A DNA stretch of 62,337 bases, taken from positions 1 through 62,337 of IMG/VR virus record IMGVR_UViG_3300025128_000029; one strand, given 5' to 3'. Positions 47,100 through 57,882 of the stretch are shown here, one piece after another. Below the pieces are notes generated by a model that worked only from the letters and a program-made list of their open reading frames with translations, made no database searches and had not been told where the DNA came from. Both the position numbers and the translations under genes were made by a program. The DNA is from a virus. Each line of letters opens with the position of its first letter. Positions within the stretch are counted from its first letter, which is position 1.

Positions 47100-50000
47100 C
47101 TATGCTAACCCCATGATGCCTGATTGTTTTCTTTTTTCAATTGCAGCACTTGTAGCATCAAAAGGAAATAAATCAGTAACAGAGGTTTTATTTTTTACAT
47201 TAGTCGGGCTTGGTGCAGGAAGATTATTCGCTGTTGTTATATTGGGTTTGATATCTGCCTCTGCTGTTTGTACAACAGGGGGAGTAACTTCATTTGAGCT
47301 TAGTGGTTCTATTTCTATTTGTACAGGTGGAGCAGAAGGTGGACTCATATCTGCACCAAAAGGAATACCTAAATTAAATAAAAATTGATTTAGTCTTCTA
47401 TTTATTTCAGGTATAATAACAGAAGCAGAATCTTTTGGAGATTCTTGTACTAATAGTTTTGCTATTTGAGGATTAAATATAGCTTCTTGCATTAAGGCAT
47501 CAGCTCTTATATTAGATTGTTGAGAGATTGCTCTACTTAAAAAATAACCAATCGCAGCCCTCGGACCAAGACGTTTCTCTCCTACAGCAACTAACCTGTT
47601 AGATACGTTTAATGGTGTACTACCAATAAGATTTGCTAATTTGTCGCCCATACCTTTATTTGTTACTCCCTCTCCTAAGTTTCGTGGGAGTAAATTCACT
47701 CTTTCAACAGCATCAGCTATTAGATAAAGGTTTTCAAAATGTTCTTTACCTAAAGCAATATCTAATACTTTTTCATTTGTCGCTAAGTATTGTTTAAATG
47801 CAGTAGGGTTAGAAGCTAAGTCGGGACTCTTAGCAAATATTCTTTGGAATATCGCAGCATTAAATGCTTCAGTTGCTTTAAAATCATCTATCTTACCAAC
47901 TTCTCTTTTTAACACAGACATTAATTTACCATTCCGTAACGCATCGTCAAACATTTTGTCGGGATTTAAATTATCTGTTGCTAATAATAAACCTTTGACC
48001 ATTTTATTATTAGAAATTATTTTTGCTCTATTTGTTAAATCTAATCTTCTAGTAGCCATGTTTTGTAATAATTTAGCAGTATCACCAAACTCATCCATCA
48101 TACCAATAGTGGTTAATTTTTCTCTATTCTTATTTATAAAAACATTTAATTTATCAGCATTTAGACCATTTTTAGTTATCGCTGCATCATAAGCTTTATC
48201 ATAAATTGTGCTTTTCATTGCATTTATCATGTTTTTATTTTGTTTAAAAGTACCAATGAATTGACCTAAAGTTTCATCGCTTGCAAAAAAAGCATCAGCT
48301 ACATTTTCATCAGAAGTTTGGTAAACAGGATTCTCTTTACTTGACCCTGCCCCTTTTTGCATGACTTGTAAAACAGCACTCTTTTCATAAGGTTGTATTA
48401 CATTGTTATAATAACTTTTTCTGTATGTTTCAAAACTTTCATTTATTTTACCAAAATTTTTACCCATAATATCAAGCTCTTCTAATAGTATAGCTAACTG
48501 TTTTACTTGAGGTTTATTACCTAATGCTGATTGTTTACCTAATTCTGCTCCTGCCATTTCACGGAAGTTCTTCCAATCAAAAAAAGTAATACCATCTTGA
48601 CCTTGCTCGGGAAAAAACGTAACAAACTTTTTTATTAAACTGTTTACCCCTGAACCAGAAAGAGATTTCTCATTTATCTCTTTAATCGTTGCAGTACCTT
48701 TTAATTGTGGGATTAAATTTCTAACTTTAGCTTGGCTCTTTTTTAAAGAATCTATTGTAGATAAGGTTGTATTATTATTTATACCTAAATCTTTAGCTTC
48801 TTTTTCAGCTATCGTTTTTGCATTGTTATAGTTCTTTTCTATCGTTGTCCTTATATTTTTTCCAACAATAGATCTATTTGTTATTTTAGGTAATAATCCA
48901 CTTTCAGCATTACTTGCTTCATCAATTCTATTTACAAGAGTTCCGTCTTGATCTTTGAGTTTACCTAACATACTCGTGTATTTTTTAGTAACTAAATCTA
49001 CAACATAAAAGGGTGAATCTATTAATGGATCGCCACTAAAAGTGCTTGTTTTAAAATTTTCAATAGCATCTAAATTATCTTGTTTTCTTTGATTATTTTT
49101 TCTAGTAAAGTCGGGAGAACCTTTGCCCTCTACCTCTCTTTGTGCTTTTATTAAAGCAGGATCCATTGTTTGTTCGGCTGGGCTAAGTTTTAATCCTGGA
49201 ACACCACCAATGTTCTCTTCAATTTGTATTGCTCTATCTAAGTTAGCTGCTCCTTCTTCAGTTTCTACTGCTGCTTTGAGTTGTTTACCAAACTCGCTCT
49301 GTGCAGCTTTGCCTCCAGGAGTTGTATCCTCAAGAACATTTTGTTGTCCTTCTAATATCTTGTTTTGAGTTTTTATATCGGCAACAGCATCTTTACCTTT
49401 ACCAAATGTCCACTTAACTAATCTCGCTGCTGGACTATTTGTAAATAAATACTTACCTCCTGTATATATAGCTGGACCAGCTAAAGGAGCAGCCAGAGCA
49501 CCTATCCCTGTTTCTGTACCAAATAATTCTTTTTCTGCAGTCGCTCCACCACCTGATAATGCACCAAAACCTGTTTCTATCCCAGCTGTCAATGCTGGGG
49601 CTGAAGTATATCCTTTTGTAACAGCCTCTTGTAATATGGGAGCTACTTTGTCTGATCCTGCTACTGTTCCTGTTGTCCCTGTGCGAACAGCTCCTGAGCC
49701 TAGTTGTGCTGTTCTACCTGATAGCCCTACGAAAGGAAGAGCCAAGCCCCCTCCTTGTCCCGAGCCTCTTGCTAGTTTAGCTCCAGTGCCAGTCGGACCT
49801 ACAAACTCTCCAACACCATAACTCAATACATAGGGAATGATAACATTCATATCTTCATAATCAGTTGAGTTAAAAACTCGACTTAAAAAGTTACGGTCAA
49901 CAGTTCCTGGCTCTACAATTCCTGCTGATTCCATAGCTGAAGCAATAGCATTAATTCCAGCATCTGGTAAGGCTAATACAATATCATTAAAACCACCGAA

Positions 50001-50210
50001 AAGGTTTTGAGCTAAATTAACGAAATAATTTTGATCTCGTTCCCCAACAGATTGTTTTTCTGCTGTACCAACTAAAGATTCTGTACCAAAAGTCTTACTT
50101 TTCTTTTCTTCTGTTGATCGGGAATCAAAAGGTAAAAGACCTTTATATCCACTTTCAGCTTCATAAGCATTTACATCATCTTGACTAGGAGCAGTTATTT
50201 TAAAATCCAT
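47100..50210 (-). CDS. long internal virion / DNA-ejection-type protein
   Basis: A 1036-residue protein with an acidic, polar N-terminus, a Gly/Ala-rich hydrophobic stretch (about 150-260: GQGGGLALPFVGLSGRTAQL, LSGGGATAEKELFG), a long helical body, and a Pro/Val-rich end. This is like internal virion proteins of short-tailed phages that extend the tail and cross the cell envelope. No lytic transglycosylase motif seen. The assignment rests on size, composition and position. Confidence 0.68.
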   Translation of the reverse strand: MDFKITAPSQDDVNAYEAESGYKGLLPFDSRSTEEKKSKTFGTESLVGTAEKQSVGERDQNYFVNLAQNLFGGFNDIVLALPDAGINAIASAMESAGIVEPGTVDRNFLSRVFNSTDYEDMNVIIPYVLSYGVGEFVGPTGTGAKLARGSGQGGGLALPFVGLSGRTAQLGSGAVRTGTTGTVAGSDKVAPILQEAVTKGYTSAPALTAGIETGFGALSGGGATAEKELFGTETGIGALAAPLAGPAIYTGGKYLFTNSPAARLVKWTFGKGKDAVADIKTQNKILEGQQNVLEDTTPGGKAAQSEFGKQLKAAVETEEGAANLDRAIQIEENIGGVPGLKLSPAEQTMDPALIKAQREVEGKGSPDFTRKNNQRKQDNLDAIENFKTSTFSGDPLIDSPFYVVDLVTKKYTSMLGKLKDQDGTLVNRIDEASNAESGLLPKITNRSIVGKNIRTTIEKNYNNAKTIAEKEAKDLGINNNTTLSTIDSLKKSQAKVRNLIPQLKGTATIKEINEKSLSGSGVNSLIKKFVTFFPEQGQDGITFFDWKNFREMAGAELGKQSALGNKPQVKQLAILLEELDIMGKNFGKINESFETYRKSYYNNVIQPYEKSAVLQVMQKGAGSSKENPVYQTSDENVADAFFASDETLGQFIGTFKQNKNMINAMKSTIYDKAYDAAITKNGLNADKLNVFINKNREKLTTIGMMDEFGDTAKLLQNMATRRLDLTNRAKIISNNKMVKGLLLATDNLNPDKMFDDALRNGKLMSVLKREVGKIDDFKATEAFNAAIFQRIFAKSPDLASNPTAFKQYLATNEKVLDIALGKEHFENLYLIADAVERVNLLPRNLGEGVTNKGMGDKLANLIGSTPLNVSNRLVAVGEKRLGPRAAIGYFLSRAISQQSNIRADALMQEAIFNPQIAKLLVQESPKDSASVIIPEINRRLNQFLFNLGIPFGADMSPPSAPPVQIEIEPLSSNEVTPPVVQTAEADIKPNITTANNLPAPSPTNVKNKTSVTDLFPFDATSAAIEKRKQSGIMGLA

Positions 50211-50223
50211 TAAATTCTCCTTA

Positions 50224-52728
50224 TCATTGTATCATCATTTGGTTACTTATTTTAATGGTTAATGAACCATCATCATTTGTTTTTAAAGACTTCGCTGCTG
50301 GATTTGCTTGTATGAATTTAGCTAAGAAAGAAGCTGGGATATTTAAAAACTTACCATTTAGAGCTTTTTTACTTGGGTCATTTTTAGCAATATTTTGTAG
50401 ATAAGGTATAACTCCCTGATTTCCATAATTAAATGGATCGTTTTCTGTTCCTGTAGCAACAGCTTGTAATTCTAAAATAGCAGGATCCTTAGGATCAATC
50501 GTATTTCTTCTTAAAGCAAGGTCATTAACTAATACCCTACTCAAGTTTTGCATCTTAACTGCCATACTTCCTGGGTCTCTAAAGAATGTTCCATCTTCTA
50601 TTTGACCTGCTAAACTCCTTAATATTTGTTGTTCGTACACATTATATCTATCACTTAACGCAATCGCTTGTACAAGTTTTCTACCAAAGGTTTCTATTTG
50701 GTTTCTTCCTCTATCAGTAGCATAGTATTTAGCCCATGCGTTACTACCCTCAGGTAATAAAGCAGCGACGTTATTTGTTAAAAAGGCTTTAATAGTATTA
50801 GTCGGACCATATACATCGCCCAATGCTTCTTTAGTAAGTGTTTCAATTTCACTAATCGCAGAGATTAAATAAGGGATTCTGCTTTGTGCATGTTTGATAA
50901 TATCTTGATTAGTAGAAGCATAAGTAACCCCTGACTTACCAATGTTCTTAACTAATGGATTACCTGATTCTATTACACCCTTTTCATTATACACAGGGGC
51001 TTCTAATGCGTAACCTAATCCACCTGTCATTGGAACAACTTCACCTGTTTCTGAACTTACAATACCCGATAAGAAACTCTTACCTTTATGCTTGCCACCT
51101 TTTATAGTAACAAAAACTCTTCCAACACTATCAGGTTCAGCTACTTGTAGTATATCTTTTTCGTTACCCTCTAAAAATCCTACAGGAGCTTTTACTGGAT
51201 CTGCACCAGCTCCTTTAAAGTAAAAATATCCTGCTCCAGGGATATACTCTCCAGCAACTTGTTTATAACCACTAATAGATTGACCATCGGGAATTAATAA
51301 ATTTTTAGCTTTAGCTTTAGTTCTATCTATTGTTCCATTTTTAAGACCTTTAGCTATAGCAGAATCCCCTACTTTTATATAACCCTCAGGTAAAGCTATA
51401 AGTTGACCATTTTTTATCATAGCTAACCCATTAGGTGCTGGAGAACCATCAGTTAAAGTTTGTGTTCTACGCACCATGACTGGAGAGCCTTCTATTTTAC
51501 CATTCACTACTTTAGCATAAGTCTCTGCTGGCATTCCATGGAACTGTAGATCTCTAGCAAAATTTTCAGTTATGATAGTATTATAATTTTTATTATTAAT
51601 CTGTGCCTTACTTAGTCCTTTCTCTAAAGATTTCTCAGCAGTACTGAACGTATACTTTTTGAAATCACCTTGTTCTTTACTTTCTGTACCTATTGCATCT
51701 AAAGCAATTTTTAAATTTTGTTCTTCAAGTTGATCTGATTCTTTTTTAGCTTCTGCTCTCGCTGCTAACTTAATATCTCGTTGGGCTTTCGCATCAGCAG
51801 CTAATATCTGACTTGTCTCGGGAACTCTATCTACAGCAGCATCAATAATTGCTGTAAGAGGTTTCTCCCCAGATTGAAATATATCTCTTCCTGCTTTTGC
51901 AAGTTGTAAATATAATTGCATATCCCTTGCATCAGCATCACCTTTACCCAAACTTTCAACAAGTTCTTGTTCTATCTCAGCTGCTGATCTAGGTTGTTTT
52001 AAAAAAGGTGCTAATGTTTTTTGATTCGCTGCAAGTATTTCTTCAGTAGTTCGTGGTTTAAATTTTTCTAAAAAAGGTTTATACATTTCCATAAACTGTT
52101 GAGTATTACCTGTTATATTACCAAAGTCAAGAGTTTTATAATTAGGAACACCTTGTGTAAAAATATTAGTATTGGCTATGTTTTGACTCATAGGTGATGG
52201 AAAAACATATTTCATACCTTGTTGTTGACCTAAGTTGGGAAACTTTGGGATAATTTCTCCTGACTGACCTGACCCTACTTTTCTATTTACAGGAACTTCA
52301 CCCATAGCTATTCGTGCAGAAGCTTCCTCTGTTCCTGGGGCTTGCATAGGCATAGCTTCATTAATCCCACCTTCTGGCACTTGCTCAGAAGCTTCCAACA
52401 TCAACATTGTTGGTTGTAATAAAGTTAAAACAGATTCAGGTGTTTTAGTTGCATCAGCTTTACCTACTAAATCAGCAAGTTCTTTTCTTAAACTTTCTAA
52501 TGTAACATCACCTCCACGGAGGGCTTGCATAATCGCTTCTGGGCTATCAGCTGAATCTATTTCATTAAACAAATTTTGCATACCCTCTGCTGTATTTGCT
52601 AATGCCTCAGCAGAAACTTGTTTTTCGTTTTCTACTAATCCATCTGTAATACCAACTCCTTCACTATTAACAGGAGGCACTTGCCCTTTAAACATGTTTC
52701 GTTGTAATGTAGGATCCATCATAACCAT
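50224..52728 (-). CDS. large internal virion / ejection-type protein
   Basis: An 834-residue protein with a helical, acidic beginning, a helix-rich middle (LAARAEAKKESDQLEEQNLK), a beta-rich region (PDGQSISGYKQVAGEYIPGA; GKSFLSGIVSSETGEVVPM) and a helical end. The gene order is that of the P22 gp7-gp20-gp16 or T7 core protein set. It is likely ejected with DNA. No specific family recognised. Confidence 0.66.
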   Translation of the reverse strand: MVMMDPTLQRNMFKGQVPPVNSEGVGITDGLVENEKQVSAEALANTAEGMQNLFNEIDSADSPEAIMQALRGGDVTLESLRKELADLVGKADATKTPESVLTLLQPTMLMLEASEQVPEGGINEAMPMQAPGTEEASARIAMGEVPVNRKVGSGQSGEIIPKFPNLGQQQGMKYVFPSPMSQNIANTNIFTQGVPNYKTLDFGNITGNTQQFMEMYKPFLEKFKPRTTEEILAANQKTLAPFLKQPRSAAEIEQELVESLGKGDADARDMQLYLQLAKAGRDIFQSGEKPLTAIIDAAVDRVPETSQILAADAKAQRDIKLAARAEAKKESDQLEEQNLKIALDAIGTESKEQGDFKKYTFSTAEKSLEKGLSKAQINNKNYNTIITENFARDLQFHGMPAETYAKVVNGKIEGSPVMVRRTQTLTDGSPAPNGLAMIKNGQLIALPEGYIKVGDSAIAKGLKNGTIDRTKAKAKNLLIPDGQSISGYKQVAGEYIPGAGYFYFKGAGADPVKAPVGFLEGNEKDILQVAEPDSVGRVFVTIKGGKHKGKSFLSGIVSSETGEVVPMTGGLGYALEAPVYNEKGVIESGNPLVKNIGKSGVTYASTNQDIIKHAQSRIPYLISAISEIETLTKEALGDVYGPTNTIKAFLTNNVAALLPEGSNAWAKYYATDRGRNQIETFGRKLVQAIALSDRYNVYEQQILRSLAGQIEDGTFFRDPGSMAVKMQNLSRVLVNDLALRRNTIDPKDPAILELQAVATGTENDPFNYGNQGVIPYLQNIAKNDPSKKALNGKFLNIPASFLAKFIQANPAAKSLKTNDDGSLTIKISNQMMIQ

Positions 52729-53907
52729 TTATACAATCCCTGCTTTGTTTGCTGCTCCATATAAACCTAATCCTGTTATACCACCACCAAGTATTTGATT
52801 AAATAAACTAGGGTTTGTTGAAGATTGCAAGCTTGTTGTTTGTTGAGTACTTGGAGCTCCCCTTAATATATCACTATAATAACTTAACCTTTGATAAGGT
52901 TCATAGATGTTTTGCAGATCTGTTTGACGTTGTGCATCTAATTCTCTTTGTGCTTGTTGCTGTCTAGTTGCACCTAATGTTTCTAATAAGTTAATATCGG
53001 TAATTCCAGCTTTCTGTGCAAACTCTCCTAGAGCTGCTTGCTGTGTACCTATTTGACCTAACTGCGTACCTAGTTGACCTTTTTGAGCTCCTAATGCTCC
53101 TGCTGTTGTTGCAGCTTGATTTCCAATATTGCTATATGTTTGACCTAAGTTTCCTGCTATTGTTCCTAGATTACCTAATCCTTGTCCTGCTGCCATTTGT
53201 GCTTGAGCAGAAGCTAATTCTCTTGCTTTTTGGTTTTGGAAATCTTGCATAGAAGCTGTTCTAGCTTGTCCATAATTTCTTGAAAGGTCTTCAAATATTC
53301 TTCTACTTGTAACATCGGCTAGTTCACCCTGAGCAACCCCTTCCATAACTCCTGCTCTTGATCCACCAAATGCTCCAGATCCAATAGCTCCTGCTCCTCT
53401 TTGAGCTTGTTGTACCCCATATTGTTTATTTAATTGATCAATAGCACCTTGCGTAACCATTTGTTGATAAGGATCCATAAAAGCACTGATTCCTGCAGCA
53501 GGGTCATAAGCACTCGCCGAACCCATAGCTTGAGTTGCACCTGTATCATAATATCCTTTAGCTGGGTCTAAATAACCTTGTCCTTGCGTAACCATAGCTT
53601 GACCTGTTGCTGGATCAATATAACTCATACCTGTATCTATATCAGCAATCCCACCCTCTGTTGTTGTCGCTGCTGTGCCTAAAGTACTTTCGGCATCATC
53701 TAGAAAAGGTTGATACGCACCAATCCCTCCAACTGCTTGATCGTAAGCATCTATTTGTGCTTGGTCTAATCCAGCTACTTCATAATCAGGAAGACCTCCT
53801 ACAGGAGGAGCTGAAGTTAAATCTTTAGCTTGTTCTAATAGCCCAAGTTTATAAGCCTCTATTTCAGGGGCTTCTCTTTGAATGACGGTTTGGGTTTCTT
53901 CAGCCAT
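52729..53907 (-). CDS. internal virion protein, Gly/Ala/Gln-rich
   Basis: A 392-residue protein. The centre has DPYQQMVTQGAIDQLNKQYG, then QRGAGAIGSGAFGGSRAGVM, a motif of internal virion proteins I know from marine phages. Long Gln/Ala helices follow. It overlaps the next gene's start as TAATG. Probably an ejection or tail-channel protein. Confidence 0.68.
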   Translation of the reverse strand: MAEETQTVIQREAPEIEAYKLGLLEQAKDLTSAPPVGGLPDYEVAGLDQAQIDAYDQAVGGIGAYQPFLDDAESTLGTAATTTEGGIADIDTGMSYIDPATGQAMVTQGQGYLDPAKGYYDTGATQAMGSASAYDPAAGISAFMDPYQQMVTQGAIDQLNKQYGVQQAQRGAGAIGSGAFGGSRAGVMEGVAQGELADVTSRRIFEDLSRNYGQARTASMQDFQNQKARELASAQAQMAAGQGLGNLGTIAGNLGQTYSNIGNQAATTAGALGAQKGQLGTQLGQIGTQQAALGEFAQKAGITDINLLETLGATRQQQAQRELDAQRQTDLQNIYEPYQRLSYYSDILRGAPSTQQTTSLQSSTNPSLFNQILGGGITGLGLYGAANKAGIV

Positions 53908-55340
53908 TATGCAGCTCCCTTTTCAAAATTACGCATCATTGCATACATTTTCTTTGCTCCTGCTTTCCTATCTCCATTTCCAGCACCACGCACAGCTTTT
54001 GCATTCATTACAAATTCTCCATCACTTAGCATAGCTGGAATAGAATCAGAGGTTGGAGTTCCAGGACCCATTATTTCTCCCCCTCCAGCAGCATAATATG
54101 GGTTAGTCCCATAAAACCTTGATGGATCAAAAGCATACTTATATGCACCACTTGCTATATCTTCATCAAACATAATCTTACCAGTGATAGGGTCTATGTA
54201 TGGCTCACCTTTAGGCTCTTCAAATGCTCCTAATCCATAAGCTAATGCTGTTCCTGCTGTAGCTAATGGAGCATACTTTCTTAGTGTTCCAGGAGTATTT
54301 TCTTTTATAAGAGCTTCGTATATTTTTGATCTATTTGCACCTGTATTTATATTAGCAGGAAGTTTAGAAATTTTTTCATTATACTGTTTTAGTACTTCAG
54401 TCATATCAGGAGACATGCTTGGTCGACTTGGACTTAAATATTTTTGGTAAGGCTCAACTACATACTGGTTAGCTAACTCTTTAGCTTGTGAAAATAAATT
54501 TTTATCAGCTACTTGTTCTATACCTACTTCTTTTGGAAATAAAGAAGTCTTAGATGGACCATCTACTCCTAATACTGTTTTAGGGGCTGAAGATGGAGGC
54601 ACATAAAAATCTTGACCTGAAGCTAAGTTAGCTGTTTTAGTCCCTAACTTTCCTGGACTAGAAACTGGTAATTTTTTTACACCACCCTCTGTTAAAAAAG
54701 GATTGTTTGCACTACTAGAAGCTAATGTAGGTGATCCTGTTCCTGAAGGTGTACCAAATATATTGTAATCTGTTGTTAAACCAGATTCAGCACCTGTCGC
54801 ACCAAACCCTTTACCAAAAGCTGCTGAACCTATCCCAGCTAATCCTCCTGCTATTACAGCACCTTTTAAAGCATCCATCGGGTCTTGTCCTGCAGCTAAT
54901 CCTCCTGCAAAACTACCAATACCAGCACTCAAGAATAAAGGCATTGTAGGCAATAAGTAAGGAGCAACAATAGGAAGCACTATTGGAGCAACTTTCTTAA
55001 CTATCTTTTTTAAACCTTTGAATAGTTTTTTAAGAAAAAACTCAGGTTTACCTGTAATAGGATTTATAGAATTTAATTCATTACCAACAACATAACGCTC
55101 TGGTTCTAACCCCATATCTTCCATTTGTTTAAAAATCATGTTTTTCATACGAGGATTAGCTTGTAATACTTCCATAGGTATTACTGTTTCGCCCTCAGCA
55201 GCATGAACAATATAAGTATCGCCTTCACGACCGAAGCTTGCCAACATATCGGCTGCTTTTTTATATTCGCTTAAACCTCCTGCTGGAACAAAAGGTTGCG
55301 ACTGTACCTCAAAAGGTAATGTTGCTATTCCTGCTGTCAT
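53907..55340 (-). CDS. internal virion protein with glycine-zipper segment
   Basis: A 477-residue protein. The N-terminal part has DTYIVHAAEGETVIPMEVL and MIFKQMEDMGLEPERYVVG. A hydrophobic Gly/Ala stretch follows (about 125-180, PIVAPYLLPTMPLFLSAGIG, FAGGLAAGQDPM) that may enter membranes, and then a low-complexity linker. The end holds EIMGPGTPTSDSIPAMLSDG, which recurs in marine phage ejection proteins. Role in DNA delivery inferred. Confidence 0.7.
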   Translation of the reverse strand: MTAGIATLPFEVQSQPFVPAGGLSEYKKAADMLASFGREGDTYIVHAAEGETVIPMEVLQANPRMKNMIFKQMEDMGLEPERYVVGNELNSINPITGKPEFFLKKLFKGLKKIVKKVAPIVLPIVAPYLLPTMPLFLSAGIGSFAGGLAAGQDPMDALKGAVIAGGLAGIGSAAFGKGFGATGAESGLTTDYNIFGTPSGTGSPTLASSSANNPFLTEGGVKKLPVSSPGKLGTKTANLASGQDFYVPPSSAPKTVLGVDGPSKTSLFPKEVGIEQVADKNLFSQAKELANQYVVEPYQKYLSPSRPSMSPDMTEVLKQYNEKISKLPANINTGANRSKIYEALIKENTPGTLRKYAPLATAGTALAYGLGAFEEPKGEPYIDPITGKIMFDEDIASGAYKYAFDPSRFYGTNPYYAAGGGEIMGPGTPTSDSIPAMLSDGEFVMNAKAVRGAGNGDRKAGAKKMYAMMRNFEKGAA

Positions 55341-55378
55341 GTTAGTACCTTAACAGTTTCATAATAATTATACAATCC

Positions 55379-55774
55379 TTAAACTCTTCGTTGTTGAGAG
55401 AACTCTTGTACACTTGCTACAACATGTAATCTTTCTCCTGTCGCAGCAGTTGCTTTTAATACTTCTCCACTTTGCAATACTAAATCTCTCGTTAATAGTT
55501 CTACTGATGTATTTGCAGCGATAGCCTTAACTTGGAACAAACTGAAAACATGAGAAGTAAGACTTCCAGTTGAACTTACACCATTTCCAGTAATGGTTAC
55601 AGTTATTGTATCACCACTACCTGAATCATTAGATACTATTATAGAACTAATAACGGAAACATTAAAATCGCCATCACTCGGTGCTGTGTAAACAGTTGTT
55701 ATCGCAGTTGTTGTTAGATCAGCTTTAGCATTTGTCATGCCCTGAATAAATTGTGGAACAGTTGTTATAAACAT
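55379..55774 (-). CDS. small virion protein near gp10-like hub
   Basis: A 131-residue beta-rich protein (VYTAPSDGDFNVSVISSIIV; GDTITVTITGNGVSS). It starts in a TAATG overlap with the hub gene. The pattern TTAITTVYTAPSDG is common in small tail or capsid proteins encoded there. Location in the particle unknown. Confidence 0.66.
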   Translation of the reverse strand: MFITTVPQFIQGMTNAKADLTTTAITTVYTAPSDGDFNVSVISSIIVSNDSGSGDTITVTITGNGVSSTGSLTSHVFSLFQVKAIAANTSVELLTRDLVLQSGEVLKATAATGERLHVVASVQEFSQQRRV

Positions 55775-57882
55775 TATCTTCTTCCATCTGGTCTAATTTC
55801 AACTCGAGGAGACCCTAACTTCCATTTAGTTCCAAGCCCTGTTGATTGTACTTTTAATGAAAAAGACCTACCTCTTAATCTTACATCTAATTTTTCTGTC
55901 CATTGTTCAACGGGAGTTGTTGCTGATCTTGTTGCTGTGCCTGTATTAGTTTGATTATAATTTGCTCCAGGATGACGTCTAGTTTGTAGTGTAAAATCAA
56001 CAGAGGGTACTGGAGTGGTAGATCCATCAAACTTTACATCGGGAATTAATTTCGTTAACATAAGAAACCGATCACCATCGCCTGTATCTAATTGACTAGA
56101 TTCAACAAACGAAGTCATAGCAACACCATCATTATCATTACCTAACTCATGATTATAGATATACCCTCCCTGTGCAGCGATTGGATAAGTTTTAATCCCT
56201 CTGTCTAACCACGCTGTTCGGCTGAGTGTCCCATAGTACCAAACTTTTTGTATGTAGTTATAAATCACATATTTATCGTTTTCTTGGCTAGTAGAAGAAG
56301 GATAAAACCACCAAACTTCACCCCACTCTGAGTTTACTCCCGAAATAACTTTATCTCGTTGCTCAAAATTAAAATCTAAAAACACTTTATCTTTTACAGT
56401 ACAAGGTAATTGTTGGATTTGGTTTTGTGCGTATAAATAAAAAGTATCTAAACCCATCCAATAAACTATTTCTTCTGTGCCTATCGCTGCATTAGAACTC
56501 ATAAGAGTAATACTAGAAGATATTTGGTTTATACCAAACGTAAACGGAGGACCGATAAACTGCATAGAATGAAGAGAACTATCTGTCCATATAAGGATTT
56601 CTCGTTTAGTTTCAACAGCTTGTACAAAACCCGAACCAGAACCTAACCTTAAATCTCCTGCTGTATTTGTTGCTTTCGCTTCCCATTCAGCAGGAGATTC
56701 TTGGTTGGAGAAACGAATTAAAAGAGGGTCTTGAATAGTTGACCCTTGTGGGTTACAACCAAAAGCTATGACATGCCTGTCTTTATCTGATACTAAAACT
56801 TGTTTAGCAATAGTTGGAACTTCATTAGCCCCTGCTAAAGTAGAAATATTCACAGCTCTTGTCGATAAATTATTTGACCTATCCCAATAAAAAATTGCAC
56901 CATCTCTTGGATTAATTAATAAGTCTTCACCAAAGTTATCATGAGACCATAAACGTATTTGAGTTTTTGTGGTTAAAGCAGAAGATTGACCCCAACCAAC
57001 ATAATCATCATCACTACTTTCATTACCTTTAGCTACTATAACTATCGCATTATCAGCATGAGTAGTTGCTGTAGTACCACTATGTCCTCTTGTTACGTTC
57101 AATGTATTATCATCTGTATCACCAGCAACAAGCATTAATTCTGCCCCTACTAAAATAATATCTCCTGCTGTTGTGATTCCAGTTTCATCATCTACATTAA
57201 TTCCAGTTTCACTATTATCAAGGGCTTCAGCTAATTGAGTTGTTAAAGGGTTACTTGTTACACCACCAAATAATCCAGCTCCCCAACCTGTGCCTCCTAC
57301 TTGACTATCTAATCCTGCGTTTAATTGATATGTGCCTACAGTACTACTTCCTCCACTATTACCAGCATCAGTGGCGTTAGCAGTTACACTCACTGCAATA
57401 GTGTAAGAGTTACCATTTACAATACTTACAATTTCATGTTCAGCATTTAATATAGAAGCAATAACTGTTCCACCTAAACTATCAGCCCCACTAAAAGTAA
57501 CAAAATCTCCTGCTGCTGCTCCATGAGCAGTATCAGTAACAGTCAAAGTACTAGACCCATTTACAGCAGTAAAAGTTACATCTCCTGCACTTGTTGCAAC
57601 TCTCAAAGGTGTAATATCATTAAAATCTCCTCCCTCTTCTATATAATATTTAGAGTTAGTACCAATTCCTAAATATTCAGAACCATCTAAAGCAACCCAA
57701 GTGTGAAGTTCTCTTGCTGTGCCTTGATAAGTATTAGCAGAGTATTTTGACCAACCCCCTATTTTTTCTGGAAAGTTTAAATGAAACCTAATTAATTCAC
57801 CATCAAAATAACCACCCTCATTACTGTAAGAAGTTATATCTCTATTGATTCCTGGTTTAAAATTTAATTTAGTTAAGGTCAT
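55774..57882 (-). CDS. gp10-like tail hub / DNA stabilisation protein
   Basis: A 702-residue protein that begins with KLNFKPGINRDITSYSNEGG, then SYFDGELIRFH-type and IGGWSKYSA pieces. This is the start of P22 gp10-type packaged-DNA stabilisation proteins, which form the tail hub below gp4. The centre has beta-propeller-type repeats, and WFYPSSTSQENDKYVIYNY lies in the second half. Residues about 101-165 hold an extra domain with TLTVTDTAHGAAAGDFVTF, similar to the one in 6226-6726. The final part is Arg-rich. Confidence 0.82.
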   Translation of the reverse strand: MTLTKLNFKPGINRDITSYSNEGGYFDGELIRFHLNFPEKIGGWSKYSANTYQGTARELHTWVALDGSEYLGIGTNSKYYIEEGGDFNDITPLRVATSAGDVTFTAVNGSSTLTVTDTAHGAAAGDFVTFSGADSLGGTVIASILNAEHEIVSIVNGNSYTIAVSVTANATDAGNSGGSSTVGTYQLNAGLDSQVGGTGWGAGLFGGVTSNPLTTQLAEALDNSETGINVDDETGITTAGDIILVGAELMLVAGDTDDNTLNVTRGHSGTTATTHADNAIVIVAKGNESSDDDYVGWGQSSALTTKTQIRLWSHDNFGEDLLINPRDGAIFYWDRSNNLSTRAVNISTLAGANEVPTIAKQVLVSDKDRHVIAFGCNPQGSTIQDPLLIRFSNQESPAEWEAKATNTAGDLRLGSGSGFVQAVETKREILIWTDSSLHSMQFIGPPFTFGINQISSSITLMSSNAAIGTEEIVYWMGLDTFYLYAQNQIQQLPCTVKDKVFLDFNFEQRDKVISGVNSEWGEVWWFYPSSTSQENDKYVIYNYIQKVWYYGTLSRTAWLDRGIKTYPIAAQGGYIYNHELGNDNDGVAMTSFVESSQLDTGDGDRFLMLTKLIPDVKFDGSTTPVPSVDFTLQTRRHPGANYNQTNTGTATRSATTPVEQWTEKLDVRLRGRSFSLKVQSTGLGTKWKLGSPRVEIRPDGRR